Assembly: GCF_963169125.1 (NCBI RefSeq)
Contig: NC_084793.1
Span: 38,776,578 to 38,840,577, forward strand
From: Humulus lupulus
Taxonomy: Eukaryota; Streptophyta; Magnoliopsida; Rosales; Cannabaceae
Direction of reading: 5' to 3'
DNA: 64,000 nucleotides
Below the pieces are notes generated by a model. It saw only the letters and a list, made by a program, of their open reading frames with translations, was not told where the DNA came from and made no database searches. The position numbers and the translations under genes were made by a program. Shown piece by piece: positions 46,192 to 57,606 of this stretch (position 1 is its first letter; each line of letters opens with the position of its first letter).

Positions 46192-49100
46192 AGCACGGCT
46201 AGGGGTGCACACGGGTCGGATTTTCGGGTTTCGGGTTCATCGGGTTCGGGTTTTGCGGGTTTCGGGTTACGAAAAATGGTACCGAAACCGATCCGAAAAT
46301 TTCGGATTTTTTCGGGTTCGGGTTCAGTCGGGTTCGGGTTCGGGTTCGGGTTCGGGTGTAATTTCGGGTTTGATGGGCCATTTCTGATTTTGGGCCGAAA
46401 ATTCCATATTTGCAAAAATGCCATTTTTTTCAAAATTGCCATTTTTTTTCAAAAATACCATTTTTTTCTTTGAAAAATATCATTTCTTGGCAGTTTCAGT
46501 AGTAGTACTATGTGCGAATATTATCTTATCTCATAGGTTACGTATATTATATTAATACTGTTTGATGAATTTAACTAAGTTGGTAACTAAGAAAACATAA
46601 TTATGGTTTTTGAAAAATGCCTAACAACTAATTATATTATTTGGACATTTTGTTTTTGTTTCTAAAAATGTATAATTAATTAGAAACTCAAAAAACTGTT
46701 AACGTATGAACAAATGTTTCTTTTAATAGTATTCAGCATTGAAAGAATAATGCTAATTAATAAGTACAAAATTAATTATCTCTAAAGAAACTAAGCACCT
46801 TTTGATATTTCTCAGTAAAAAACAAAGGGATCATGAGTAAATATCGACCCGCCACCAGCAGTTAGTTGAAAATAATTTACACGAATATACATGTACATAT
46901 ATATACACATAACTAGTTGATGAACCACATAAAAAAACATACTATCTGTTTGATATGAATATATCATATCCTATATATAAGTAACATCTTAAGATAGCTA
47001 ACGTAAACATCAAATCAATAAACCCCCTCCTATCTTTTTCAGGAAAATAAAAACATAGAAACGAAAGATAAAATAACCAAAGACCAATCAAAGAGAAGCT
47101 CACTAGGAACGCCTTGAATGGCCATCTATAAATACATGTTAAGCCACCAAGATTTCTACAAGGAAACACATTAGAGCAAAGTAGTTCAATTGACTATTTT
47201 CTGCTTTTAAAAAGAGAGTGATAATATTAAGATATTAAGAAAAAACTGCAACCATAAATAAACAACGATAAAATCCATAAACTTAAGTACATAACTAGTT
47301 AACCACAAAACCAAAATAAAGTCCATAAGTCGTCTACAACCATAAACATTAAATTAAGTCTATAAAAGTTCAAAATACATGACCAGCAAAAGTCCATGCC
47401 CTTTCCTTCTTTCCTTTCAAAATTCAAATAAGAAAAATTAGTAAAGAAAAGAAATCAAGGATAATAAATAACATAAAGGCAGGTAGGCATGAATAAATTC
47501 TTACAAGCAATTGCAATTCTTTTAATTTGTAGATTGTTGTGCAGCAGATGCAGATGAGGCTGAAGACTGAAAATTGACGGAGGATGAAGTTGGCCCAGGC
47601 CCAGCACTTGTAGGATCATTGGTCATCTCTACAAATATTTTTAATATAAAAGATAAATATTAGATTATAAAAAAACATTCACACACTTAAAATAAATATT
47701 AAAATGTATTAAACTACCTGACTCAAGATACTCTGAAGTTTGAAGCGCTTCTTCTTCTTCCATATATTCTCGAGTTATGATGGGTTGATGTGATCCGCTC
47801 CACCAGTTATTGAGACAAATTAATGCTTCGACCATCCTTGGGCTTAGTGAGCTTCTAAAAGGATCTAAAATTCGACCTCCTATAGAAAATGTCGCCTCAG
47901 AAGCAACGGTGGTAACTGGTATAGCTAACACATCACGAGCCATGAGTGACAAGATCTTGTACTTGCACCCACTACTAGCCCACCATCCCAACACATCAAA
48001 ATTCTCAGTTGGTCGCTCAGGTTCCTCTTCCAAATATTTTATCGACCTCATTTTTTGTCACTCCATCATCCTTTTCCAATCTTCGTGCCACAAACTCATC
48101 ATGCAAATTTCGTGACTTCTTGTTGGCACTAGGTCGACCACTAACAGGCATGACAAATGTGGATGAAGAACTAACAATAGAGGTTGATTGTAGCTGAGCC
48201 TGAGTCATAGATGCCAATAGATGAAGACTTGATGATGTCTCATTATATTGATCAAACATTGCCCGCATTGTCTTCTCTACCTTTTTCACCATCTCTTTGC
48301 ACGTCATCTCATCATAAGTAGCACTAAAGCAATGACTGAGATAGTCAAGCTTGTATCTTGGGTCAAGGACCAAGGCAATTAGAAGTGTCTCATTGCAATT
48401 ATCAAGTTTTCCCCAATACTTGTCATACTTTAGTTTCATGCTAATTGTCATTGTCCTCAATAACTCATTATCATCATCGTCAGCTATTAAGTCACACAGT
48501 TTTTGTTGCATATTAGAGATCTCAATGAAGTACTTATTAGCAGTAACATAAGTAGACCCACTAAACTTTAATGTTACTTCGTAAAAAGTCTCCAAAAACC
48601 TCAAAAACACTGAAGCATTTTCCCAATCATCAACAGTGGGGGGCCCCTCCTTTGGTATTCCATTTTTTTCAACCTCATCAAAATAATTCATATAATTAGC
48701 ATCTCTTTTCATCCTGTCAAATGCCTTCCGAAATTTCATTGCACAATTGAGCATTAGATATGTGGAGTTCCATCTTGTTGGGACATCTAAACACAAAAGT
48801 CCTTTACATTCAATCTTTTCCTGTATGACACGCTCCTTAAAAAAATTTAGCCTAGCTGGAGAAGACCTAACGAACCTCACAGCATTTCTAATTGCTGCAA
48901 TTGACCCATGTTTTTCCTTCAACCCTTCAGTGACAATTAGATTCACAATATGAGTGCAACACCTCATATGTAAAAACTTTCCATCCAAAATTAGGCCTCG
49001 CTCTTTCTCCTTGAATTGTTGCCTCAAGTATCTAATGGCAACATCATTAGACGAAGCATTGTCTACCGTAATGGTAAACAACTTAGAGATGCCCCAATCT

Positions 49101-51696
49101 AAAAGACATAAGTCGATCTCATGGCCAATGGTTTCCCCTTTGTGATCTACCACTTGGCAAAAATTGATAATTCTTTTCTGATACTCCCAAGAATTATCAA
49201 TCCAATGAGCAGTGATGACCATGTAATTCAAATTTTGAATGGAAGTCCAAGTATCGGTAGTAATTTATATCCTCTCATGACTCAAAATATTTTTCAATGT
49301 TGCCTTCTCCTCCTTATATAACTTCAATACATCTCTAGCAACAGTCATTCAAGAAGGGATCTCAAACCGAGGTTGGAGTGTTTTGACAAATCTTTTGAAC
49401 CCTTCACCCTCAACATATCTAAATGGCAACTCATCCAACACAATATATTGTGTGAGGGCTACCCTACAAGCTTCTTTGTTATAAGCTACCGCTACTAAGT
49501 TTGTCTCCCCCTCTTTCCCTCCACTTACATTCTGAAAGCTTAAAGTCTTTTGTCGCTGCTCATCAATCTTATACGGACTTAGGTCGCATACTTTCTTAAA
49601 ATGGTTCCACAAATGACTGGTCCCATGTTTTCTACTGTCACACAAGAAGTCAGACCCAAAATAATTACATATGCACTTGGGGGGAGGAAACTCTTCGTTA
49701 GGATCTGTCGAGGGTGGAGGAGGATCTTCCTTAGTAAAATGATCCCAGATAGATGACCCTTTTCCCTTTGTTTTCCCGGTACTACTAGCACTAGGGATGG
49801 GGGGAGGTCTAACCCTCTTTCTACTAGCTCTAGTTTTTCTACCCTGATCAGTAGGAGGAGTAGGGTTTTCAGTTTGAGTGAAAGGTGGTTGATCTTGAGC
49901 ATCTATTGGGGGAAGAGTTTCATCTACCTCATCAATATCCATTACCTAACAAATCAATAGAAATTCAAGTAATTGTTATTGCTAGACAAAAGAAGATACT
50001 ATAATAAACACAAAACACACACTGATATACACACAAAAAATATACTATTGCAATATTTTTTATGTATATATTTGAAACTGATCAATTTTTTTTATTTTTA
50101 GATAGTTTATAGGTGTTAGCCGTCCTAAAATTAGCTTCATTTTCTCCATTATTTCCTTCATTGATCTTCATTCTTATATATAGGATATGATATATTCATA
50201 TCAAACAGATAGTATGTTTTTTATGTGGTTGATTGATATATTATTCTACTATGTTTATCTTATTTTACTCTTCATGAATCATGTAACCACCATTTGCACT
50301 TTATTTTCCATACTTTAATATATACTAGATTTAGTCAACAATTTCTTCATGTTAACAAATAGATCAATCAACTGAAAGCACTTGCTTATTTAGTAGGAAG
50401 GCCTCTCCCTTCATGTGTTGATTACAATATTTTTAAGGAGGCCCATAGATTGATTTTACATGCCCTAGACAAGGAATTTTATTAGATGAATAAATCTCTC
50501 TATTAAATTATTAATGTGTAATTTTTTCAATCATTAGGTAATGCATTCATTTTGTCAAAATAAAACAAAAATATCAAAGAACCTGACATATTATTGGCAA
50601 TGCACACACACACCCTTTAGGCATTATTGGTAGAAAATTAACAAATAAATAAAGATTACATTTTCATAATTGTATTGTATGTCCACATAAGATAAACAAA
50701 ATTTGACAGAAATGCATAAAACATTTAACATTTAATTATTAATTTACTCTGTACACATAGAACAAAGGAAAACTATAAAGATAAACCACATATCCGTCCA
50801 TTTTCCATCTCTAGCTCTACAAGCAATTAAATTTCCCTCTAACTATATAAATATATATATATAAAATCTGATTCTGAATTATAAAATTCTAATCTAACAC
50901 CTAACTTAACCGAAACTTTTTGGTCTATCCTAACATATATATATATTATATACATATATATATTATATATACATATATATTATATATACATATATATTAT
51001 ATATACACTAAATGATATGTATTATGTACTGTGCTTACCGGACCGAGGCGAGGCGAGACGTGTTGCGCCGCTGGTGGTGGCTGGTGGTTCCGCCGCGTGA
51101 GAGCTGAGGGAGGCGAGGCGAGGGAGGCTCCGGGCTCGTCTCGAAGGGTTGGGTCGGCGGCAGGCAAGGCAGTGGCTGGCTGGCACTCGGCGGCTTCTCT
51201 TCTTCTCTCCTCCTTGCTGTTGCTGCCGTGCTGAAGCTTGAACCAAGAGCAAGAGGGAGGCTCAGCTCAGGCTGCCGTGGCTCAGCAAGAGGGTGGTGTT
51301 GCTCTGCTGAAGCTTGAACCGAAGGAGGGAGGGACGACGAGGGAGGCTGGGGCTGGGCTGGCTGCCGCTTGACTGAAACGAAGGAGAAGAAGAAGAACCA
51401 AAAAAAAAGGGGGTCGGGTAAAGTTTAGGGTAAACTTTCACTTTCAGATTTTGATTATATTTATTTGTATTTTATTTTTTTATTTTTTTTAAATTCAGTC
51501 GGGTTTCGGGTTACACCCGAACCCGACAGCACATATATTGCAAACCCGAACCCGACCCGATTTTTTCGGGTTCGGGTCGGGTTAAACCCAATTTTTTCGG
51601 TTTTTTCGAAAAAAAAACGGATTCTTCGGGTTCGGGTCGGGCGGGTTTTGCGGGTTTTCGAGTTTTGCGGGTTAAATGTGCACCCCTAAGCACGGC
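46192..51696 (-). mobile_element. hAT transposon (46200-51688), TSD agcacggc
   Basis: The 5,489-bp element has 12-bp terminal inverted repeats TAGGGGTGCACA and an 8-bp duplication agcacggc (46192-46199 and 51689-51696). Next to each end are subterminal arrays of a TTCGGG-type hexamer (46210-46375 and 51500-51670), which are expected binding sites for the transposase. The transposase gene is on the minus strand. An AT microsatellite lies at 50935-51005. 46480-47500 is AT-rich non-coding sequence downstream of the gene. Confidence 0.95.
47522..51039 (-). pseudogene. hAT transposase gene (BED zinc finger, DUF4413-like middle, hAT dimerisation), three exons
   Basis: Exon 1 is a GC-rich non-coding leader ending at 51039 with donor CCG|GTAAGC. 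The intron runs to acceptor TTGTTAG at 49946. Exon 2 begins at 49945 with ATG 49942-49940. Residues 64-119 form a BED-type finger (SSIWDHFTK ... CICNYFGSDFLC ... HGTSHLWNHFKKVC), with Phe where the second Cys is expected. The core follows (TTDTWTSIQNLNYM, DNASSNDVAI, HMRCCTHIVNLIV, DVPTRWNSTYLML). The dimerisation region is FDVLGWWASSGCKYKILSLMARDVLAIPVTTVASEATFS (47990-47870). A short third exon (47628-47522) follows an 89-nt intron (donor CAG|GTAGT). Two stops (49351-49349, 49267-49265) and a frameshift near 48040 break it. It is of the RICESLEEPER/Ac-like plant type. The intact enzyme would excise and reinsert the element. Confidence 0.88.
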
Positions 51697-53582
51697 CATG
51701 CCGCCCCAGAGGCCTTACCAAAGCCTAGGGTCTCGGTCCTCACCGTAAGGATAACTCATGTATCCCTTGGGTCCCACCCTGGCTATAAGCACCCCATGTG
51801 CTGAGTGTTACTCCCGGCCCCAAGGCCGTACCCGGCCTTCACCGCTCTCGGCCTTAGCTGTTCATTTCATTATCATCACACATATAGTACATTTTGAAAT
51901 AATCATTCAAACATATAATAATTCATTTAAGGTTATACATTTGCACATAATACGATCTAGGGCCATGCCCTGCAATAGCACTGTGGGCCCATGCCCTGAT
52001 CTCGGGTGTTACGATTTTCTTACCTTTCAATTCGATAGCCTTGATCACCTGACTCCTTGAGCACGATCCTACTCGAGCCCTAGCGCTCACCTATGCAAAA
52101 TCCATAAGTCAAAGTCATTACCAAACCTCAAGTCCAAAACCTAGCCTCGGGACCAATCCCGAGACCCCGGGAAGTCCTAGATCCCCAAAACAAAGTGGTG
52201 GAATCGAGCCCCGAACCCTAGGTCAAAATCCCCCTCAACAAAAGCCCAAAAATCCCTTTCTGTGAACAGTGCAGTGCTACAGCGCTCTAAAGAGGGCGGT
52301 GTAGCGGTACAAGCAGAACCACACCCCCCAGAAACAGGGGCTAGCGCTACAGCGCCCAATGACTAGTGTTGTAGCGCTAGTTGCAGCCAGGCCACACCCA
52401 AAAATCGTTTCAGCGATTTTCTTTCAACCATTTCAACCCCAAACTTGCCCAAATCTTTTCCAAACCCAAAAACAAACTTATCAACACCTCACACTCATCC
52501 CAAGCAGCCCAAGAACTCATAACCCAAGCTCAAGCAACCCAAAACTCAAGATCTACCATAATGAACCCTAAAACCATAAATTCATTCACATCAAAGATAA
52601 GGTCTTAGAAATCATACCGTGGATGGAAACTCGACCTTGAGTTGAACCCTAGACCTCCTTAGCTTGCTCCTTCACAACCTTGACCTGATTTCCCCAAAAA
52701 TCCCATCTATTTAGCTCAAATACACAGCTCAAACCAATCAAGCCCTAGAACTGAAATCTCCAAGAACTTATGTCAAATTTCTGATGTGATCTTGCTAATC
52801 CCTTGCCAATCCTCAAGTCTAGCTTAGGATCCTTGATGCTTAGCCTACCCTAGCTCTCCGCTGAGCTTAACTCCAAGAAAAATGAAGGGAAATGGTGGGA
52901 GAGCCACAAACCGATTCTTTTGGAACAAAACCCTTCAGCTTTTCTCTCTTTTCCTTTTTCTTCTTTCTTTCTTTCTTTCTTTCAGCCTTAACTCTTTTTC
53001 TAACAATTCCACTAAGTATAAAGCTCCCTTTAACTTATCTCTAACAAGCCTAAAGACCAAAATGCCTTCCCTAATAATTCTAAACCTTTTTGCCCATGTA
53101 GGGACATTTTACCCAAATTCCCACTAATTCCTCAAGTGTTCCTAATAATTTCCCGCTTGCTACCCAATACCTGATTAATCATCAAATATACATTCCTCAT
53201 CATCAAGATTAACCTCAATATATTTTCCAAATTCTCATTTAAACCCCCCAGGCTTAACCCAAGCCGAATATAAATTCCCGCTTTGACTTTTCCGCTATCC
53301 CGCTCATCTAGGATCGTCTCGAGTCACAGATCACAGATATCAACACAGTTATGCCCAAAATGGCCAAATTACAATTATGCTCTTTCTAAGACAATCAGGT
53401 CTACATGCATACTAATTCACATAGTCATGCATCTCAAATAATCAAATAGTCATATAACGTGCATTAAATCATAATCATGCATTAAACTCATTAAAGTCAC
53501 ACACAAAATTCCATTATGCCCTCCAGGCACACTACTCCAGGCCCTTAAGCCTTAATAGTGAATTTGGGGTCGTTACACAAAC

Positions 53583-55641
53583 ACATCAAATAATGATCAT
53601 ATACACGTTGATCTTAATCCTGAGGTTGCTATGAACTCATATATATGTCATCTGATCATTTGATTCATGCGTTAAGGTTTGTCAGAATGATCGGGCTAAG
53701 AACAATTGTTTTGGGGACTCAATGATGTATATGGTTGGGGACATAGTTTAACAAATATGGAATCTATACCTTCTTATAGATTAAATAATGGTTCCCTATT
53801 TGGTTGGCTTTTGGAACTGAAAAGGTTATGAGCGCTCACATCGCAAATTTGTTGTGACACGATCTTCACCAGTAAAGTCAATGGTACTCTAGGAGCAAGA
53901 TATAGCTATAAGGGTAAAACAATAATTTTATTCCCTTTTAATTATGAACCATTAATAGAGGATTAGCGTTGTATGTAATGATTATATCAATGGACACTTT
54001 ATTCTTTAATAAAGTACTCAGTATACATATGTCTGTAATTATCAAGAGTTCAATCTCATATTTACAGGGGAGTAATCATGAGATTAATAAATATGATTAT
54101 TTAATCAAAGAGCTTTGATTAATAATCTAGTATTTTTTGGAGCTTGATATTATAGGTCCATAGGTCCCTAGGGTACACCATATCAAGGCAAGAGTTGATA
54201 CAAGGGTATAACCGTAATTTGGGAATTTAAGAAGAATTTTATTCTTTGGATGAAGTATGCAATTATATGATAATTTAGGTTTAACAATTAATTTAGAATT
54301 AATTATTAATTTTTGAAACTATATTTATTAATTTAAATATATAAGTTTTCGAAATTCATATATATATAAATAAAATATTGAAATTAATTATTTTATTTGA
54401 GTGGGAGAAAATAAAATTGATAAGTCAAAAATAGTTTTTGATTTGTTTAATTTTAAAAGATGATGATAATGATGATCATCAATTTGAATTTTGAATTTTG
54501 AATTTAAAATTTAAAATATGCTTGTCATCTTTTCCTTAAAAAGATAAATACTTTATTTTGTGGAAGATTGATTTTAATTAAATAATTAAATAAAAGATAA
54601 ATGCAATATCCCGGAAAAGGATATTGCAGTCCACGCATGACACAGTCCAAAGACTGTGCCATGCGAGTATGACTACACTGATATTGTATCAGTGTTGTTT
54701 TTATTTTATTTATTTAATTAATTAATAATTTGAAAATAGTTTTTTCAAATTTGTTAAGTTAGATATTTACCTAAATCAAATTCTATCATCATTATGATAT
54801 GGGTTTATACCTTTTTGGACCCTGTATTTTTTCCGATTACCTGTTTGGACCCTGTGTTTTAAAAAATTCATTTTTGGACCCTATATTTTATAAAATAATT
54901 CAAATAAACCCCTAAACTCAATTTTGATGAAAAAAAATTGAATATAACAACACAATTTTTAAGCATAATGATTTTATTTTTGTTCTGGATTGTTAGTTTG
55001 GTGAATTATTTGTTATTTCAATTAAGAAAACTTTGACCAAAATCGGGTTTAGGGTTCTATTTGAATCATTTTACAAAACATAGGGTCCACAAAAGTAATT
55101 TTTCAAAACACAGGGTCCAAATAGGTAATGGGACAAAACACAGGGCCCAAAAAGGTATAAACCCTTATGATATTATTATTATTATTAGGAATAATAAGGT
55201 AATATAAATCTCTATATATTTGATGTAGAAGAATAAGTAAAAAATATACAATACAACACAACAAACACAATTCAGAATAGTTCTCAGAATTTTTGTCAGA
55301 CAAAAGTTTCTTTTTCTTCTTCTTTATTCTAGCCATTCTCAGACCATAATCAAAGTTCTCATGTGTTGAGAAATACTTGTGATTCCTAAAATTGCAAACC
55401 AATGTTCTCTATTTTCCCACACACATCTTGAGGTGTAGAGAACACTCTAGAAGATCGTGGTTTGAGTGCTTAATGCTTTGGATAGGAATATCCATAAATA
55501 TACGAAAAGACTCAAGGACACTTGATAGGCTTCAAGAGATAAAAGTTTATGTTCTTTAATATTCATATGTTTATGTGTTTATAAGTTATACATAAATATA
55601 TTGTACATTTATACATATATATATATGTTGCAGGATTAATA
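53583..55641 (+). mobile_element. Copia-type LTR E2, continued
   Basis: It resumes after the gypsy solo LTR and matches E1 (21951-22351) in two blocks. It is AT-rich, with a hairpin GACACAGTCC / GGACTGTGTC-like pair near 54638-54664 and a MULE-type MITE (54801-55164). The sequence after 55400 looks like a transcribed leader. No LTR end or PBS is reached before the CACTA element starts at 55642, so I cannot tell whether E2 is solo or complete. Confidence 0.7.
54792..55173. mobile_element. MULE-type MITE (54801-55164), 9-bp TSD
   Basis: The 364-bp element has terminal inverted repeats of about 30 bp beginning GGGTTTATACCTTTTTGG (right end: CCAAAAAGGTATAAACCC). It is flanked by ttatgatat at 54792-54800 and 55165-55173. 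9-bp duplications with long TIRs mark Mutator-like elements. Internal copies of TTTTTGGACCCTGT extend the inverted repeat. There is no coding potential, and the ORF at 55103-55402 crosses its end. Confidence 0.92.
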
Positions 55642-55659
55642 CACTACTACAAAAAAGGG

Positions 55660-55935
55660 CAATTGTGTCAGTCAAACGCGTCAGTCAACGCAGTTGACTG
55701 ACACTGTTGACCAAAAATTAGCATTTGTGACAGTTGGGCACTGCCACAAATGAGGGGGCAATTGCATCATAATGTACACTGACGTTGTTTAATGGGGTCG
55801 TTTGCGTCAGTGGCCCACTGACGCAAACGGGCCGTTAACAGCGTCAGTGGCCCACTGACAGTAACCGGGTGTTTGCGTCAGTGCCCCACTGACGCAAACG
55901 CCCGTTACCGTCAGTGGGCCACTGACGCAAATGGC
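55660..55935. repeat. CACTA subterminal repeats
   Basis: At least eight copies, in both orientations, of a GCGTCAGTGGCCCACTGACG-like word or its halves (GCGTCAGT, ACTGACGC). Several form perfect inverted pairs around GGCC. CACTA elements carry such subterminal arrays as binding sites for their DNA-binding protein. Here the motif differs from the maize Spm 12-mer. Confidence 0.85.
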
Positions 55936-57000
55936 CCACATATTCAGCAAAACTCTCCATCGTCCCCAACAGACCCATTTCACCTAAAAATTTCAGAAAC
56001 TGATCCTTCAAAAACTAGCGGCGCCCCGACCGACTTTTACTTATTTAGGTACGTTTTTATCCTTTTTTTTTAATTTTTTGTATAGATTTTGTATTTTTTA
56101 AGATTATAGTTTGAAAACCCATAAACTTTCTTGGTTTTTTGGGGTTTTCTACTTCAAGACCCACATTGCTCAATTACCACAAGTAAGTGTAATTTTATTA
56201 ATTTTTGTGATTTTTTTTTTATAAATTGACTATATTTCGGATTTTTAATTTTTAGATAATTTTATATTAATGATTATGAAATTGTTTTAGGTTTAAACTT
56301 TGCATTTTAATATTTTAATTTTTTAGAATTTTTTTATTATAATTTATTTATTTTTTATTAACTTTTTTTTAAATTTAATTTAATTTTGAATTTACTTATG
56401 TAAATGAGTATATATATATATATTAATGTATATGTTTTGTATAAGTTTCATTTTATTAATTGTTTAGTTTGATTATTATTAGTAGTAAATTTTTGTTTAT
56501 ATTTTGTTACCTTTATAAATTTATTTTTAAATTTTGGGTTTAATTGGTTAAATATGTATATATATATTAAAATTGTTTGTTTTTTTAAGTTATATTTATT
56601 ATTGATTTAGTTAGGATATTTATAGTCGATTTTTCTTTATGTGATTTGTTAACTTTAAAAAAAAAAAATTATTTCGGGTTTAAGTATATAAATGAGTACA
56701 TATAACAAATTATTTGTTTTCTTTAAGCATTTTATTGTTTATTTAGTTACAATATAGTTTTAATATATTTTTCTTTATATTTTGTCAATTTTTTTATTAC
56801 TTTTTTGTTTATTGTTATATTTGAGTAGGTATTTTGTTGACAACTTTGTTGGTGAGATCAAGCTTTGGAGGATTTTATATTAGAGGTAATATTTTAAACC
56901 TTAATGTATAATTAAGATATTGAACTTAGTGGAATGTACGAATTATAAAATAGTGGAGATAGGTTCTGGGACTGTGTGCTGCGATGATATATGGCTGTAA

Positions 57001-57520
57001 TTATGCATGTTTGATTGATTAATTGGTTTGTTGTATTTATGTGATGAATATAGGTTGATTTAAATTTTGGGAAATATGATAGAAATATGGAAAATGTTGC
57101 CCAATTTTTTTTAAGATTTAGTAATTTGAGAATTATGCATGTTTGATTGATTAATTGGTTTGTTGTATTTATGTGATGAATATAGGTTTATTTAAATTTT
57201 AGGAAATATGATAGAAATAGGGGAAATGCTGTCTAATTTTTTTTAAGATTTAGTAATTTGGGAATTATGCATGTTTGATTGATTAATTGGTTTGTTGTAT
57301 TTATGTGATGAATATAGGTTTATTTAAATTTTGGGAAATATGATAGAAATAGGGGAAATGCTCCCCAATTTTTTTAAAGATTTAGTAATTTGATAATTAT
57401 GCATGTTTGATTGATTAGTTGGATATTTTTGTGTATACCATGTGCTGTATAAATGCACATTTTAAATTTGGGAAATGTGATAGAAATAGGGGAAATGCTG
57501 CCCAATTTTTTTTGAACATA
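57001..57520 (+). repeat. 132-bp tandem repeats in the CACTA leader intron
   Basis: The word ATTATGCATGTTTGATTGAT recurs near 57000, 57132, 57264 and 57396, giving period 132 bp and nearly four copies; the last is diverged. The rest of 55936-57606 is leader: a short exon ending TATTTAG|GTACG near 56048, then AT-rich intron. Confidence 0.85.
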
Positions 57521-57606
57521 TTGTTTCATTTATTTACTTGTCAATTAAGTAATCCACGAACTTAATTGTTAATGTTTGTTGCTTTTTTTTTTTGTGAAGT
57601 TTGACA

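Larger units (their letters stand above)
45702..53582 (-). mobile_element. Gypsy solo LTR (45707-53577), minus orientation, TSD caaac, with a nested hAT element
   Basis: The outer ends are TGTAACGCCC (45707) and GGGTCGTTACA (53577), flanked by caaac at 45702-45706 and 53578-53582. Removing the hAT element (46200-51688 plus one TSD) leaves about 2.37 kb, the size of the related solo LTR at 13928. On the minus strand it has an AGCGCTACAGCGC palindrome cluster (52381-52267). A donor-like AAAG|GTAAGAAAA (intron start 52023) and an acceptor-like GTTGCAG|GTAAAAG (intron end 46072) flank the hAT insertion. There are no protein domains. Confidence 0.92.

Noticed and set aside
46149..46473. ORFs with repeated Pro-Asn or Gly-Ser peptides
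   Set aside because: They are translations of the TTCGGG subterminal repeats of the hAT element; the similar ORFs at 51465-51699 are the same at the other end.
48351..49321. Plus-strand ORFs opposite the hAT transposase
   Set aside because: Shadows of the minus-strand transposase exon.
51022..51252. GC-rich ORF as a captured host gene
   Set aside because: Open in both directions because of composition. It is better explained as the non-coding leader exon of the hAT gene with a donor at 51039.
46210..51670. Interstitial telomere repeat
   Set aside because: The unit is TTCGGG, not the plant telomere TTTAGGG, and it sits exactly at both ends of a transposon.
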